The position numbers were made by a program, and so were the translations under genes. The notes beneath the pieces were generated by a model that worked only from the letters and a program-made list of their open reading frames with translations, searched no databases and was not told the origin of the DNA. From Aliivibrio sp. EL58 (GTDB lineage: Bacteria > Pseudomonadota > Gammaproteobacteria > Enterobacterales > Vibrionaceae), in assembly GCF_900312675.1 (NCBI RefSeq), contig NZ_OMPC01000011.1, positions 62,268-126,267 of the forward strand: a stretch of 64,000 nucleotides of DNA, given 5' to 3'. This document shows positions 1-8,860 of this stretch, piece by piece (positions within the stretch are counted from its first letter, which is position 1; each line of letters starts with the position of its first letter).

Positions 1-303
1 ATTCAAAATGGTGAATTGTCTATCTCTGCTGCACTAGCAGGTGATAACCAACTTCCTACGACAGATAAAGCACTTACGTTTGAGCAACCTCAGTTGGATG
101 CTGAACCTGATTTAATGGCGCTGATCTGTGGTAACCGCATGCGTCATGAACGTCGCAGTGTTGAATTACATCCTGAGAATTTAACGTGGTCTTCTGAAGG
201 CGATACGTTAACGCTGAGTTTCTCTTTAACATCAGGCAGTTTTGCAACTGTGATTGTGCGTGAATTGCTGCAAGAAATCGAAGTAGAGCGTACATACGCT
301 TAA
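1..303 (+). CDS. truD: tRNA pseudouridine(13) synthase TruD, C-terminal part
   Basis: This is the last 100 codons of a gene that begins before the window; the frame is open from base 1 and stops with TAA at 301-303. TruD converts U13 of tRNA-Glu to pseudouridine. The visible end includes ICGNRMRHERR and ends in ELLQEIEVE, which matches the TruD C-terminus as I recall it. The position directly before surE, 30 bp away, is the usual gammaproteobacterial order (truD-surE-pcm-nlpD-rpoS). The catalytic aspartate lies outside the window. Confidence 0.82.
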   Translation: MQNGELSISAALAGDNQLPTTDKALTFEQPQLDAEPDLMALICGNRMRHERRSVELHPENLTWSSEGDTLTLSFSLTSGSFATVIVRELLQEIEVERTYA

Positions 304-333
304 TACCGTTTAGAATGAGAAGTGGAGAGTTGA

Positions 334-1095
334 GTGAGTAAATTGCGTATATTGCTAAGTAATGATGATGGAGTATTTGCTGAGGGAATAAACACGCTTG
401 CAAATGTGCTTTCGGATATTGCCGATATTACCATTGTAGCGCCTGATCGTAATCGCTCTGGAGCATCAAATTCTCTGACTTTGGAATCACCACTTCGAGT
501 TCGTCAAATAGCGGATAATATTCATTCAGTGCAAGGAACACCAACCGATTGTGTGCACTTTGCGTTGAATGAATTAATGAAAGATAACTTACCTGATCTA
601 ATTATTGCAGGCATTAATCATGGTGCAAATTTAGGTGATGACACACTCTATTCAGGTACCGTAGCGGCGGCAACAGAAGGGCATTTTCTAGGGTTACCCG
701 CAATAGCGATATCTTTAGTTGGACGCACACATTTCGATACGGCTGCTCAAGTTGCTTTAACATTGGTTAAGAACCATTTAGAAAAACCGTTAACAAAGAA
801 AAGAGTACTCAACGTTAATGTTCCTGATTGTGAATATGCTCAACTCTCTTCTTGGGAGGTGACCCGCTTAGGTGCAAGACATCATTCAGAAAGTATGATT
901 AAAGACACCGATCCTCGCGGAGAAACCATTTATTGGTTAGGTCCTCCTGGCAAAAAGCAAGACGCTGGTAAAGGAACGGATTTTTATGCCGTTAAGCATA
1001 ATCAGGTATCAATAACGCCGTTACAAGTTGATTTAACCGCTCATGATTCATTAACTATGATGGCTGATTGGTTATCAATAGAGAGTGCCAAATAA
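334..1095 (+). CDS. surE: 5'/3'-nucleotidase SurE
   Basis: SurE is a metal-dependent survival-protein phosphatase that dephosphorylates nucleoside monophosphates and short polyphosphates in the cytosol. The 253-residue product starts with GTG. The metal site is visible as LLSNDDG (Asp11, Asp12), the NRSGAS loop (Ser42) and [11 protein letters not shown] (Asn95), and the length matches the family (about 250). The stop overlaps the pcm start by one base (TAATG), so translation of the two is probably coupled, as in other gammaproteobacteria. It belongs to the stress and stationary-phase block leading to rpoS. Confidence 0.97.
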   Translation: MSKLRILLSNDDGVFAEGINTLANVLSDIADITIVAPDRNRSGASNSLTLESPLRVRQIADNIHSVQGTPTDCVHFALNELMKDNLPDLIIAGINHGANLGDDTLYSGTVAAATEGHFLGLPAIAISLVGRTHFDTAAQVALTLVKNHLEKPLTKKRVLNVNVPDCEYAQLSSWEVTRLGARHHSESMIKDTDPRGETIYWLGPPGKKQDAGKGTDFYAVKHNQVSITPLQVDLTAHDSLTMMADWLSIESAK

Positions 1096-1721
1096 TGACT
1101 AATTCACGCGCTGAATTACTTGAACAGTTTTTACGCCAGCAAGGTATTCAAGATGAGCAAGTTTTGGCTGCTATTCGAGCATTGCCGCGAGAGCGTTTTA
1201 TTCCAGAAGCATTAGGACATCAAGCGTATCAAAATAACGCATTGCCTATTGGTGAGGGACAAACCATATCTCAGCCTTATATTGTTGCGAAAATGACTGA
1301 ACTATTAGGATTACAGCGTGACTCTAATGTACTAGAAGTTGGTACAGGCTCTGGTTATCAAACCGCAGTGTTGGCGCAATTGCTTGATCATATAAACTCA
1401 GTTGAACGGATCAAATCGCTTCAATGGAATGCCAAGCGCTTATTAAAGCAATTGGATATTTATAACGTATCGACTAAGCACGCTGATGGTTGGCAAGGTT
1501 GGGCAAATAAAGGCCCTTTTGATGCGATTATTGTTACTGCTGCCGCTGAATCAATTCCAAATGATTTATTGTGGCAATTAAAAGAGGGTGGCCGACTTGT
1601 GATCCCTATTGGCGAAGAAACACAGCATTTATATCGTATTGTTCGTCAGGGTGATGAGTTTTACTCAGAAGCCATCGAAGAGGTGCGTTTCGTTCCATTG
1701 GTAGCAGGTGAATTAGCATAA
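1095..1721 (+). CDS. pcm: protein-L-isoaspartate O-methyltransferase
   Basis: Pcm uses S-adenosylmethionine to methylate isoaspartyl residues, starting repair of aged proteins. From the ATG at 1095, which overlaps the surE stop, the product has 208 residues, the same length as the E. coli enzyme; a longer in-frame start at 1068 lies inside surE and is unlikely. The SAM-binding motif [16 protein letters not shown] and the family segment [15 protein letters not shown] are present. It sits in the surE-pcm-nlpD-rpoS operon. Confidence 0.97.
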   Translation: MTNSRAELLEQFLRQQGIQDEQVLAAIRALPRERFIPEALGHQAYQNNALPIGEGQTISQPYIVAKMTELLGLQRDSNVLEVGTGSGYQTAVLAQLLDHINSVERIKSLQWNAKRLLKQLDIYNVSTKHADGWQGWANKGPFDAIIVTAAAESIPNDLLWQLKEGGRLVIPIGEETQHLYRIVRQGDEFYSEAIEEVRFVPLVAGELA

Positions 1722-1726
1722 TAATA

Positions 1727-2719
1727 ATGAATAAAATGACAGTTATCTCTTCTCGTTTGTGGCTAATGGCTGCAATATTTAGTTTATTGCTTTCTGGTTG
1801 CTCTATGGGACCACATCGCCCTGCGCCTGTATCAAGTGTTAATAGCTCTTCTACTTCATACGGAGGAGCAGAACGCGGCAGCTATAGAGGCAGTTATTAT
1901 CGAGTAGAAAAAGGGGATACGTTATATTTCATTTCTTATGTTACCAATAAAGATGTTAAAGAACTGATAGCTTATAATGAGCTAAAAGCCCCTTATGTAA
2001 TTCATCCAGGACAAAAAATTAAATTATGGGGACCTAAATATGTTGCCCCAGCTTATGGTGATGATGGCCATCTTGTAAATAAAAAGAACGGTTCCCCAAC
2101 GACCACTGCAACAGCTGTTGCGGTTGTTCCTGTAGTCGCTGATAAACCGGTAAGTAGTTCTAAATCAACAGCAGCTAAGAGCTCTACTACCTCCTCAGCA
2201 CAAAAAACAAGCACGAAAAAGGTTGAAAACCCTAAACCTAAGGAGTATGTTGATAATAACAAATCGGTAACATCTTCTAAGCCTAAGCCGGTTGTTAAAC
2301 CAAAACCAAAGCCTGTTCCTAAGCCAAAACCAGTACCACAAAAATCAGAGAAAGTAGATTCATGGTTATGGCCAACGAAAGGACGAATTATTGCTAAGTT
2401 TTCGACAGGAGAGCAAGGAAACAAAGGGATCGATATTGCAGGTCAACGAGGCCAAGACATCATCTCAACAGCAAAAGGAAAAGTGGTTTATGCAGGCAAT
2501 GCACTACGAGGTTATGGAAATTTAATAATTATTAAACATAACGACGACTATTTAAGTGCTTATGCTCATAATGAATCACTGTTTGTAAAAGAAGGTCAAA
2601 GTGTGAGTGCAGGACAAAAAATTGCATCAATGGGCAGCTCAAGTACGAGCAGCGTTCGTTTACACTTTGAGATCCGTTTTAGAGGGAAATCGGTAAATCC
2701 ACAACGGTATTTACCTTAA
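1727..2719 (+). CDS. nlpD: murein hydrolase activator NlpD (LysM and degenerate LytM lipoprotein)
   Basis: NlpD is an outer-membrane lipoprotein that activates the amidase AmiC during cell separation. A signal peptide with lipobox LLSGC (Cys25) is followed by a LysM domain at about residues 58-102, a Thr/Ser/Lys/Pro-rich linker with KPKP repeats (about 110-205) and an M23/LytM domain (about 215-325). The catalytic residues of active M23 enzymes are changed: the first ligand motif reads NKGIDIA instead of HxxxD, and the HxH motif reads RLHFEIR. That fits an activator rather than an enzyme. In relatives the main rpoS promoter lies inside nlpD; I could not place it here. Confidence 0.95.
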   Translation: MNKMTVISSRLWLMAAIFSLLLSGCSMGPHRPAPVSSVNSSSTSYGGAERGSYRGSYYRVEKGDTLYFISYVTNKDVKELIAYNELKAPYVIHPGQKIKLWGPKYVAPAYGDDGHLVNKKNGSPTTTATAVAVVPVVADKPVSSSKSTAAKSSTTSSAQKTSTKKVENPKPKEYVDNNKSVTSSKPKPVVKPKPKPVPKPKPVPQKSEKVDSWLWPTKGRIIAKFSTGEQGNKGIDIAGQRGQDIISTAKGKVVYAGNALRGYGNLIIIKHNDDYLSAYAHNESLFVKEGQSVSAGQKIASMGSSSTSSVRLHFEIRFRGKSVNPQRYLP

Positions 2720-2774
2720 CAGGGATGACATAGCTGAGTTGTAATGTCTTGCTGGCTCGCCATGGGGAGGCGCT

Positions 2775-3740
2775 ATGAGTAAAAGCAATGCAGTAACTAA
2801 AGAAGTTGAAGAATTCGATTTAGAGACAATCAATGATAATGAATCAGCGATTGTGGAAGATGAATCGGAACGTCTTGAGGTAAGCAGCTCACAAAAAGTA
2901 ATGGATGCAACACAACTTTACTTGGGTGAGATAGGTTTTTCTCCACTACTAACGGCAGAAGAAGAAGTGTACTTTAGTCGCCTAGCATTAAAAGGTGATG
3001 AAGCCGCTCGTTCTCGAATGATCGAGAGTAACCTTAGATTAGTGGTAAAAATAGCTCGTCGTTATAACCATCGTGGCCTCGCCTTATTAGATTTAGTTGA
3101 GGAAGGAAATCTTGGATTAATTCGAGCAGTTGAAAAGTTTGACCCAGAAAGAGGCTTTCGTTTTTCAACTTATGCAACATGGTGGATCCGTCAAACGATT
3201 GAACGTGCCATCATGAATCAGACTCGAACCATACGTTTACCTATCCATGTTGTAAAAGAATTGAATGTATATCTACGCGCCGCTCGTGAGTTATCACAAA
3301 AGCTTGATCATGAGCCAACACCAGAAGAGATTGCAGAGAAACTCGACAAACCCGTTAGTGATGTAAGTCGAATGCTACGTTTGAATGAACGAGTGGCCTC
3401 TGTAGATTCAATGGTTGCGGGTGAATCAGATAAAGCACTACTTGATATCTTACCTGACACTAAGCATGCTGATCCTGAAGCTGAAACTCAGAAAGAGGAC
3501 ATTAATGCTTCACTTGTTGGTTGGCTTGGTCAATTAAATCCTAAGCAGAAAGAAGTGGTAGCACGACGCTTTGGGCTATTGGGTTATGAGACAGCGACAC
3601 TAGAGCAAGTAGGTAAAGAAATTGGATTAACTCGTGAGCGAGTAAGACAAATTCAAGTCGAAGGGCTACGTCGTTTAAGAGAAATAATGACGCAACAAGG
3701 CCTAAATATGGAAACGTTATTCGCGGTTGAAGAATATTAA
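2775..3740 (+). CDS. rpoS: RNA polymerase sigma factor RpoS (sigma-38)
   Basis: RpoS is the stationary-phase and general stress sigma factor. The 321-residue product shows the group 2 sigma domains in order: region 1.2 with [21 protein letters not shown], region 2 with [17 protein letters not shown] and the -10 recognition segment [18 protein letters not shown], then region 3, and region 4 with the helix-turn-helix [25 protein letters not shown] precedes the ATG. The 55 bp gap after nlpD is the classical arrangement. In many Vibrio genomes mutS is nearby; here a membrane-protein gene follows convergently. Confidence 0.98.
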   Translation: MSKSNAVTKEVEEFDLETINDNESAIVEDESERLEVSSSQKVMDATQLYLGEIGFSPLLTAEEEVYFSRLALKGDEAARSRMIESNLRLVVKIARRYNHRGLALLDLVEEGNLGLIRAVEKFDPERGFRFSTYATWWIRQTIERAIMNQTRTIRLPIHVVKELNVYLRAARELSQKLDHEPTPEEIAEKLDKPVSDVSRMLRLNERVASVDSMVAGESDKALLDILPDTKHADPEAETQKEDINASLVGWLGQLNPKQKEVVARRFGLLGYETATLEQVGKEIGLTRERVRQIQVEGLRRLREIMTQQGLNMETLFAVEEY

Positions 3741-3787
3741 CCACGATTAGTATCAACCTAGATTGATATACATAATGAAATAATAAG

Positions 3788-3823
3788 AAAGCCACAGTAC
3801 ATAATGTCCTGTGGCTTTTTCTA
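3788..3823 (+). terminator. intrinsic terminator of rpoS
   Basis: A perfect 10-bp stem (AAAGCCACAG at 3788-3797 with CTGTGGCTTT at 3809-3818) has an 11-nt loop and runs into T-rich sequence. It lies between the convergent rpoS and membrane-protein genes and may act in both directions. Confidence 0.88.
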
Positions 3824-3836
3824 TTTTTGGCTTCAG

Positions 3837-4397
3837 TTAATTCTGATAATACGCTTTATTGCCAATATCAAAATGAAGTGGCATTCGCCATTTTTGTATT
3901 GATAGAAAAAGAAAAATCATTCCGCAGAGAGCAAAGCAAATTATAGGAATAATCCAGACTTCAAGAGCGAGCATAAAGGTAGATACGCATAAGAGAATAG
4001 GAACTAACTTTAATCCCATCACTTTAAAACAGAATGATTCTTTTAACGCAATCCCTGAAAAAGTCACAAAAAGAAAGCCCAGTGGTAGCCAAAGTAGTTG
4101 AGAGTTATCAAGTTGAATTAATAACACTAACCCTATCCAAGCAGACCAAGTAATGATCATTCTGATTTTCTTGTCGTAAACATGTAAGTTAGCAGCACTC
4201 ATTGCTGAGGAGAGGGCAATAAAAATAAGCGCGAGCTCTTTTATTGGTCCATTAAGTAAAATGAGTGAAATATCATCAGCAATAGCGATGCTACTTAGAA
4301 ATAAAGCCAAGGAAAATAAAGTAATACCAGCTCGATAAGTGATCACGCTGAGTTTATCAAGAAGATCAAGCTTCTCGATATGTTCTGGATTTGCCAT
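3837..4397 (-). CDS. integral membrane protein, probably DUF2301 family
   Basis: The product has 186 residues with about six hydrophobic segments, for example ITLFSLALFLSSIAIA, IITWSAWIGLVLLI and WLPLGFLFVTFSGIAL, and a C-terminal IQKWRMPLHFDIGNKAYYQN. Its size, the recurring FCFKV and QKWRMP segments and the topology resemble the DUF2301 inner-membrane proteins of Vibrio and cyanobacteria. I assign the family from memory, with moderate certainty, and the function is unknown. It is a single gene convergent with rpoS. No enzyme motif is visible. Confidence 0.6.
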   Translation of the reverse strand: MANPEHIEKLDLLDKLSVITYRAGITLFSLALFLSSIAIADDISLILLNGPIKELALIFIALSSAMSAANLHVYDKKIRMIITWSAWIGLVLLIQLDNSQLLWLPLGFLFVTFSGIALKESFCFKVMGLKLVPILLCVSTFMLALEVWIIPIICFALCGMIFLFLSIQKWRMPLHFDIGNKAYYQN

Positions 4398-4560
4398 TTT
4401 TTAAGCCTAATGTAGATTACTTAATTATGATTTTAGCACGTCTAATAAAGTTGGCCTTGTATGAATTTCGTTGGGAATGTGTCATTTCAGTACGCTAGTT
4501 GATATTTGGTTTCTTATTTGTGATTATTTGCTGCAAAGGCTTTTCTTATAAGTAAAATTT

Positions 4561-4576
4561 TGTGATTTAACTCACA
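4561..4576. promoter_or_regulatory. CRP-cAMP binding site upstream of the nucleoside transporter
   Basis: TGTGATTTAACTCACA carries both perfect half-sites (TGTGA-N6-TCACA). A possible -10 element (TATACT, 4605-4610) lies about 36 bp downstream of the centre, close to class II spacing. A further half-site-like CGTGATTTT follows at 4582. Catabolite control of nucleoside uptake is known for E. coli nup genes; applying it here is inference. Confidence 0.75.
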
Positions 4577-4699
4577 TAATTCGTGATTTTAAATCTACTG
4601 TATGTATACTCCTTCCCCCAATACAAGCCGTCACATGGAACAGTGAATGACCCCAAGGACTTGGACCAGCTACTGTTAAACAGCTTGTAAGGGTAAACA

Positions 4700-4813
4700 A
4701 TGAACATACTAATTTCTATCATCACTTCCTCTTGGTGTAGTCACTCTTCACCGATCTCGTCATCTACGATGGCAACCCCTTTTGTTTCTTCTTTTTATTC
4801 TAAAATTTCATAG
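4700..4813 (+). CDS. putative 37-aa serine-rich leader ORF of nupC
   Basis: An ATG preceded by TAAGGG opens 37 codons ending in TAG, five bases before the nupC ATG. The peptide begins MNILISIITSSWCSHSS and contains 13 serines. The 3' half is very pyrimidine-rich. The nupC start has only a weak Shine-Dalgarno of its own inside the stop region (TAGGCGCA), so translation of the leader could control nupC by coupling. No intrinsic terminator is visible in the leader. Whether the peptide is made is unknown. See findings. Confidence 0.45.
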   Translation: MNILISIITSSWCSHSSPISSSTMATPFVSSFYSKIS

Positions 4814-4818
4814 GCGCA

Positions 4819-6036
4819 ATGATGACTATTTTATTTAGCCTATTAGGCATGTGTGCACTTATTTTTTGTGCATGGGTATTCTCTGAGAAACGTTCAGCAA
4901 TTAATTGGAAAACCGTATCTAGAGCCCTTTTATTACAACTTTCTTTTGCCGCTCTGGTGCTTTACTTTCCATGGGGACAAGCTGCGCTGGCTGGATTAAG
5001 TAATGGGGTAGCCAGTTTGCTTGGTTTTGCTGATGAAGGTATTGCTTTCTTATTTGGTGATTTAGCTTCAAGTGGTTTTATTTTTGCAATTCGCGTTCTC
5101 CCTATTATTATTTTCTTCAGTGCTCTTATCTCTGCTCTATATTATTTAGGTATCATGCAAAAAGTCATCGCCGTTCTTGGTGGTGCAATTCAAAAATTCC
5201 TCGGTACAAGTAAAGTAGAATCTCTCGTCGCAACTGGTAACATCTTCCTTTCTCAAGGTGAATCTCCTCTTCTTATTCGTCCATTCCTAGCTCAAATGAC
5301 CCGTTCAGAGCTGTTTGCTGTAATGGCTGGTGGTATGGCATCGGTTGCTGGTAGTGTACTTGGTGGTTATGCAGGTTTAGGGGTAGAGCTTAAATACCTA
5401 ATCGCGGCAAGTTTCATGGCTGCTCCTGGTAGTCTATTAATGGCGAAGATCCTAGTACCTGAGCAATCAACACCAGTTGACCAACACGAACTAACGATTG
5501 ATAAAAGCGAACAAAGTAATGTAGTAGATGCACTAGCAAGTGGTGCAATGAACGGCATGAAGGTAGCTGTTGCTGTAGGTACTATGCTAATTGCGTTTGT
5601 AAGTGTTATCGCAATGGTAAACAGTGGTCTAGAAATGGTTGGCGAGTGGTTTGGTTTTGCGGGCATTACACTGCAAACGCTATTTGGTTACCTATTTGCA
5701 CCAGTGGCTTGGGTTATAGGTGTACCTAAGCATGAGATGATCATGGCAGGATCTTACATTGGACAAAAAGTTGTGTTGAATGAGTTTGTTGCGTTCATTG
5801 ACTTTGTTCAACATAAAGACCAATTATCTGCTTATACTCAAGTGATTATTACTTTTGCTTTATGTGGTTTTGCTAACATCGGCTCTATTGCGATTCAATT
5901 AGGTTCTATTGGCGTGATGGCTCCTGAGCGTCGTGCTGAAGTCGCGAATATGGGCTTTAAAGCGGTACTGGCTGGTACGTTAGCTAACTTGATGAGTGCA
6001 TGTTTAGCGGGTCTATTCTTTAGTTTATCGATGTAA
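4819..6036 (+). CDS. nupC: concentrative nucleoside transporter (NupC/CNT family)
   Basis: This is an inner-membrane, cation-coupled symporter for nucleosides. The 405-residue product matches CNT length (about 400) and has the family segments GDLASSGFIFAIRVLPIIIF, a TSKVESLVATGNIFLSQGESP core with the substrate-site Gln-Gly-Glu, and GSVLGGYAGLG. A start at 4822 is equally possible (ATGATG). The upstream region holds a perfect CRP site and a leader ORF, which suggests catabolite plus translational control. A strong hairpin separates it from the convergent dcuB. Vibrios carry several nupC paralogues, so the exact substrate is not fixed by sequence. Confidence 0.93.
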   Translation: MMTILFSLLGMCALIFCAWVFSEKRSAINWKTVSRALLLQLSFAALVLYFPWGQAALAGLSNGVASLLGFADEGIAFLFGDLASSGFIFAIRVLPIIIFFSALISALYYLGIMQKVIAVLGGAIQKFLGTSKVESLVATGNIFLSQGESPLLIRPFLAQMTRSELFAVMAGGMASVAGSVLGGYAGLGVELKYLIAASFMAAPGSLLMAKILVPEQSTPVDQHELTIDKSEQSNVVDALASGAMNGMKVAVAVGTMLIAFVSVIAMVNSGLEMVGEWFGFAGITLQTLFGYLFAPVAWVIGVPKHEMIMAGSYIGQKVVLNEFVAFIDFVQHKDQLSAYTQVIITFALCGFANIGSIAIQLGSIGVMAPERRAEVANMGFKAVLAGTLANLMSACLAGLFFSLSM

Positions 6037-6053
6037 TTATCTTAAGCTAAAAC

Positions 6054-6094
6054 AAAGCCCATGCAGTATGAGAATACGCATGGGCTTTTTTATT
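6054..6094. terminator. bidirectional terminator between nupC and dcuB
   Basis: An 11-bp stem (AAAGCCCATGC at 6054-6064 with GCATGGGCTTT at 6078-6088) is extended inside by GTAT/ATAC. T-rich tracts flank it on both strands, between the two convergent stop codons. Confidence 0.88.
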
Positions 6095-6113
6095 TTTTAA
6101 ATGGCTACTTTAA

Positions 6114-7442
6114 TTAACCAATCACGATTTGGCCTAATACATAACCAAGCATACAGGCAGAAATTACCCCGATTAAACCGACTGACATAAATGAGTGGTT
6201 AAAGTAGTACTTACCAATCTTAGTCGTGCCTGAGCTATCAAAGTTCACGGTTGCAATATCTGATGGGTAATTTGGAATGAAGAAATAACCATATACCGCA
6301 GGCATTAAACCAATCACCAAGGCAGGCTCTAATCCTAGAGCAAGACCAACAGGTAACATCATACGAGCCGTTGCTGCTTGTGAGTTTACTACAACAGAGA
6401 CAATAAAAAGTGCCAGAGCAAATGTCCAAGGATGCAGCGTAACCATATCTACAATGCCCGCTCTAAACTGAGGCATAGCGTATTGGAAATAGGTATCAGA
6501 CATCCATGCGATACCGAAGATAGCAATTGCCGCAACCATACCTGATTTAAATACTACACCATTAGGTACATCACGAGGATCGGTTTTCGTTGCCAATAGA
6601 ATGACACCACCAAACGCCAGCATCATCATTTGAATAACAACAGACATTTTGATTGGTGCGCCACCTTCGGTGATCGTTCTAACCTCTGGCCACATTGCGA
6701 TAACAACGATAGAAACAATAGCACCTAAAAAGATAAGTACCGCATTACGCGCTTTTGTTGGTAGTTGTTCATCTAAAGAGGTCGAGGTTGTATTTAAGAT
6801 TTTTTCACGCCAAACAGGATCTTTTAAACGAGCTTGGTACTCTTCGTCATCTTCTAATTCTTTACCACGGCGTAAGCTATACAGTGCTAGCATTAACGTA
6901 CCAAATAAAGTTGAAGGCACGGTTACCATTAAGATAGACATTAGGGTGATTGATGCGTCGATATCGACTAGTTGTGCTAGATAATAAACTACCGCAGCAG
7001 AAAGTGGAGAGGCAGTAATCGCAATTTGAGAAGCGACAGAAGCCGCAGCCATTGGACGTTCAGGACGAATACCATTCTTAAGAGCAACATCACCAATGAT
7101 TGGCATTATTGAATACACAGCATGGCCAGTACCTAATAAGAAGGTCATCGCATAAGTGACAAATGGCGCAATAATAGTAACGCGTTTAGGGTTCTTTCTT
7201 AAGATCCGCTCTGCCACTTGTAGCATGTATTTCAAACCACCAGCCGCTTCTAATATCGAAGCACAGGTCACTACGGCTAAAATGATCAACATAACCGTGA
7301 CGGGTGGAGAAGTTGGTGGCATTTTGAAGATAAAGACTTCAATCACCAAACCAATACCAGAGACAACCCCTAGACCTATTCCGCCAAATCGAGACCCGAT
7401 ATAGAGCACGAGTAATAAAAAGAGAAATTCAAGATACAACAT
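6114..7442 (-). CDS. dcuB: anaerobic C4-dicarboxylate transporter, DcuB type
   Basis: Dcu carriers exchange fumarate or malate for succinate across the inner membrane during fumarate respiration. I chose the ATG at 7442 (442 aa, beginning MLYLEFLFLLLVL) because AGGTGG lies seven bases upstream; the longer frame to 7481 lacks a ribosome site. The segments KNPKRVTIIAPFVTY, GTGHAVYSIMPIIGDVA, IRPERPMAAASVASQ and ITASPLSAAVVY are closer to E. coli DcuB than to DcuA. A near-consensus FNR box at 7570-7583 fits anaerobic induction. DcuA cannot be fully excluded. Confidence 0.88.
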   Translation of the reverse strand: MLYLEFLFLLLVLYIGSRFGGIGLGVVSGIGLVIEVFIFKMPPTSPPVTVMLIILAVVTCASILEAAGGLKYMLQVAERILRKNPKRVTIIAPFVTYAMTFLLGTGHAVYSIMPIIGDVALKNGIRPERPMAAASVASQIAITASPLSAAVVYYLAQLVDIDASITLMSILMVTVPSTLFGTLMLALYSLRRGKELEDDEEYQARLKDPVWREKILNTTSTSLDEQLPTKARNAVLIFLGAIVSIVVIAMWPEVRTITEGGAPIKMSVVIQMMMLAFGGVILLATKTDPRDVPNGVVFKSGMVAAIAIFGIAWMSDTYFQYAMPQFRAGIVDMVTLHPWTFALALFIVSVVVNSQAATARMMLPVGLALGLEPALVIGLMPAVYGYFFIPNYPSDIATVNFDSSGTTKIGKYYFNHSFMSVGLIGVISACMLGYVLGQIVIG

Positions 7443-7569
7443 AGAACCACCTGCATAAATGCAATTTATAATTAAAATCAACTACAGGCATTAATACCTT
7501 ATTTTTCATAGGGTTTAATTGAGGGAGTTCTCATTTAGATTGTTGTTGGTTTTATAAATAGAGGCTTGG

Positions 7570-7583
7570 TTGATCTGAATTAA
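7570..7583. promoter_or_regulatory. possible FNR box upstream of dcuB
   Basis: TTGATCTGAATTAA matches the FNR consensus TTGAT-N4-ATCAA at nine of ten positions. Its centre is about 134 bp upstream of the dcuB start. FNR control of dcuB is established in E. coli; the site here is inferred from sequence alone. Confidence 0.5.
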
Positions 7584-7696
7584 ATGAAAGGTCATTTTTT
7601 ATCAAAAAAAGAAAAAATGGGCGCTATCTATCGGATTGTACTGGTTATTATATGATGGGGTTTGGGTATTAACTCGGCGCTAATACCCAAAGAAGA

Positions 7697-8635
7697 CTAG
7701 TCTCGTGTGAAGTTTTGCTCTGAGAAGTGGTCAAGATCGTACGGTGTTTGTTGGTAAACACAGTAATTAAGCCAGTTAGAAAACAGCAAATGTCCGTGGC
7801 TACGCCATGTTGCTTTTGGCGAGATCTCAGGGTTATCATCTGGGTAATAATTGAGAGGAATAACAGGTTCCATCCCTTCACCTAAATCACGAATATATTC
7901 ATTATGCAGAGTAAATGAATCGTATTCTGGGTGCCCTGTGACAAATACATTTCGCTTATCTTTTGTTGAAGCAAGGTATACACCTGCTTGTTCAGATGTT
8001 GCTAGAATATCCAGATCAGTGTGTTCATTCAGGTAATCTGCCGAGAAATCAGCGTAACGAGAATGAGGAGCTAAAAACTGATCATCAAAACCACGTAAAA
8101 TAGGATGGTGTTGATCAAGGTTATTATGTTGATATACCCCAGAGAGTTTTTCTTTACGTGTCCGCTTTGGCAAGTCATAAAGCAGTTTTAAACCCGCTTG
8201 AGCAGCCCAACAAACATAAAGGCTTGAGGTTACATGATCTTTTGCCCAGGTCATGATGGTTTGTAAGTGATCCCAATAAATCACATCTTCAAATTGCACT
8301 AAACCTAATGGAGCGCCAGTGATGATCAGTCCATCAAAGTTACGATTCTTAATGCCTTCAAATTGGCGATAAAAGGTATCTAAATGCTCTGTCGGGGTAT
8401 TTTTACTGGTGCGATTATCAATGCGTAATAGCTCAACGTCCACTTGTAATGGGCTATTAGAAAGTAAGCGTAAAAATTGAGTTTCTGTTTCGATCTTTTT
8501 TGGCATCAAATTTAAAATGATGACTTTTAGAGGTCGAATGGCTTGTGTGGTGGCACGAGATTCTTGCATGATAAAGATATTCTCTTCACGCAATACTTCA
8601 GCAGCAGGGAGTTGGTCTGGTATTTTTATCGGCAC
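7697..8635 (-). CDS. metA: homoserine O-succinyltransferase
   Basis: MetA acylates homoserine, the first committed step of methionine synthesis. The 312-residue product (GTG start, AAGGATAA upstream) begins [20 protein letters not shown] like E. coli MetA (309 aa). The nucleophile cysteine is in [12 protein letters not shown] and the catalytic histidine in VTGHPEYD. The acyl-CoA specificity segment reads [12 protein letters not shown]; Gly after Leu, rather than Glu, is the succinyl-CoA type described for this family. Tandem met boxes upstream indicate MetJ repression. Confidence 0.96.
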   Translation of the reverse strand: MPIKIPDQLPAAEVLREENIFIMQESRATTQAIRPLKVIILNLMPKKIETETQFLRLLSNSPLQVDVELLRIDNRTSKNTPTEHLDTFYRQFEGIKNRNFDGLIITGAPLGLVQFEDVIYWDHLQTIMTWAKDHVTSSLYVCWAAQAGLKLLYDLPKRTRKEKLSGVYQHNNLDQHHPILRGFDDQFLAPHSRYADFSADYLNEHTDLDILATSEQAGVYLASTKDKRNVFVTGHPEYDSFTLHNEYIRDLGEGMEPVIPLNYYPDDNPEISPKATWRSHGHLLFSNWLNYCVYQQTPYDLDHFSEQNFTRD

Positions 8636-8663
8636 AACTTATCCTTAAGTTATTTTAATTTCT

Positions 8664-8687
8664 AGCATTCTATACGTCTATACTCCT
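8664..8687 (-). promoter_or_regulatory. tandem met boxes (MetJ operator) of metA
   Basis: On the minus strand three contiguous 8-mers read AGGAGTAT, AGACGTAT and AGAATGCT. Compared with the met box AGACGTCT they match at 5, 7 and 5 of 8 positions, and MetJ binds such tandem repeats cooperatively. The operator lies about 30-50 bp upstream of the metA start. Confidence 0.62.
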
Positions 8688-8860
8688 AAACTTACCTTAT
8701 TATGAATCGAGTGTCGAGACTGTGTCTAATTCATTTTCTATATTTATATCAGTATATATTTAGCCAAAGCTAATTTTACTTAAGCTAAATAAGCATTGAC
8801 TAATATATAGTTCGTGCGTATTCTTATCAATATGTTAAAAAAACAAACTAATGAGTAAGA

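Noticed and set aside
2053-2424. 123-aa frame opposite nlpD
   Set aside because: Low-complexity Leu/Gly/Phe-rich frame caused by the KPKP-repeat linker of nlpD on the other strand.
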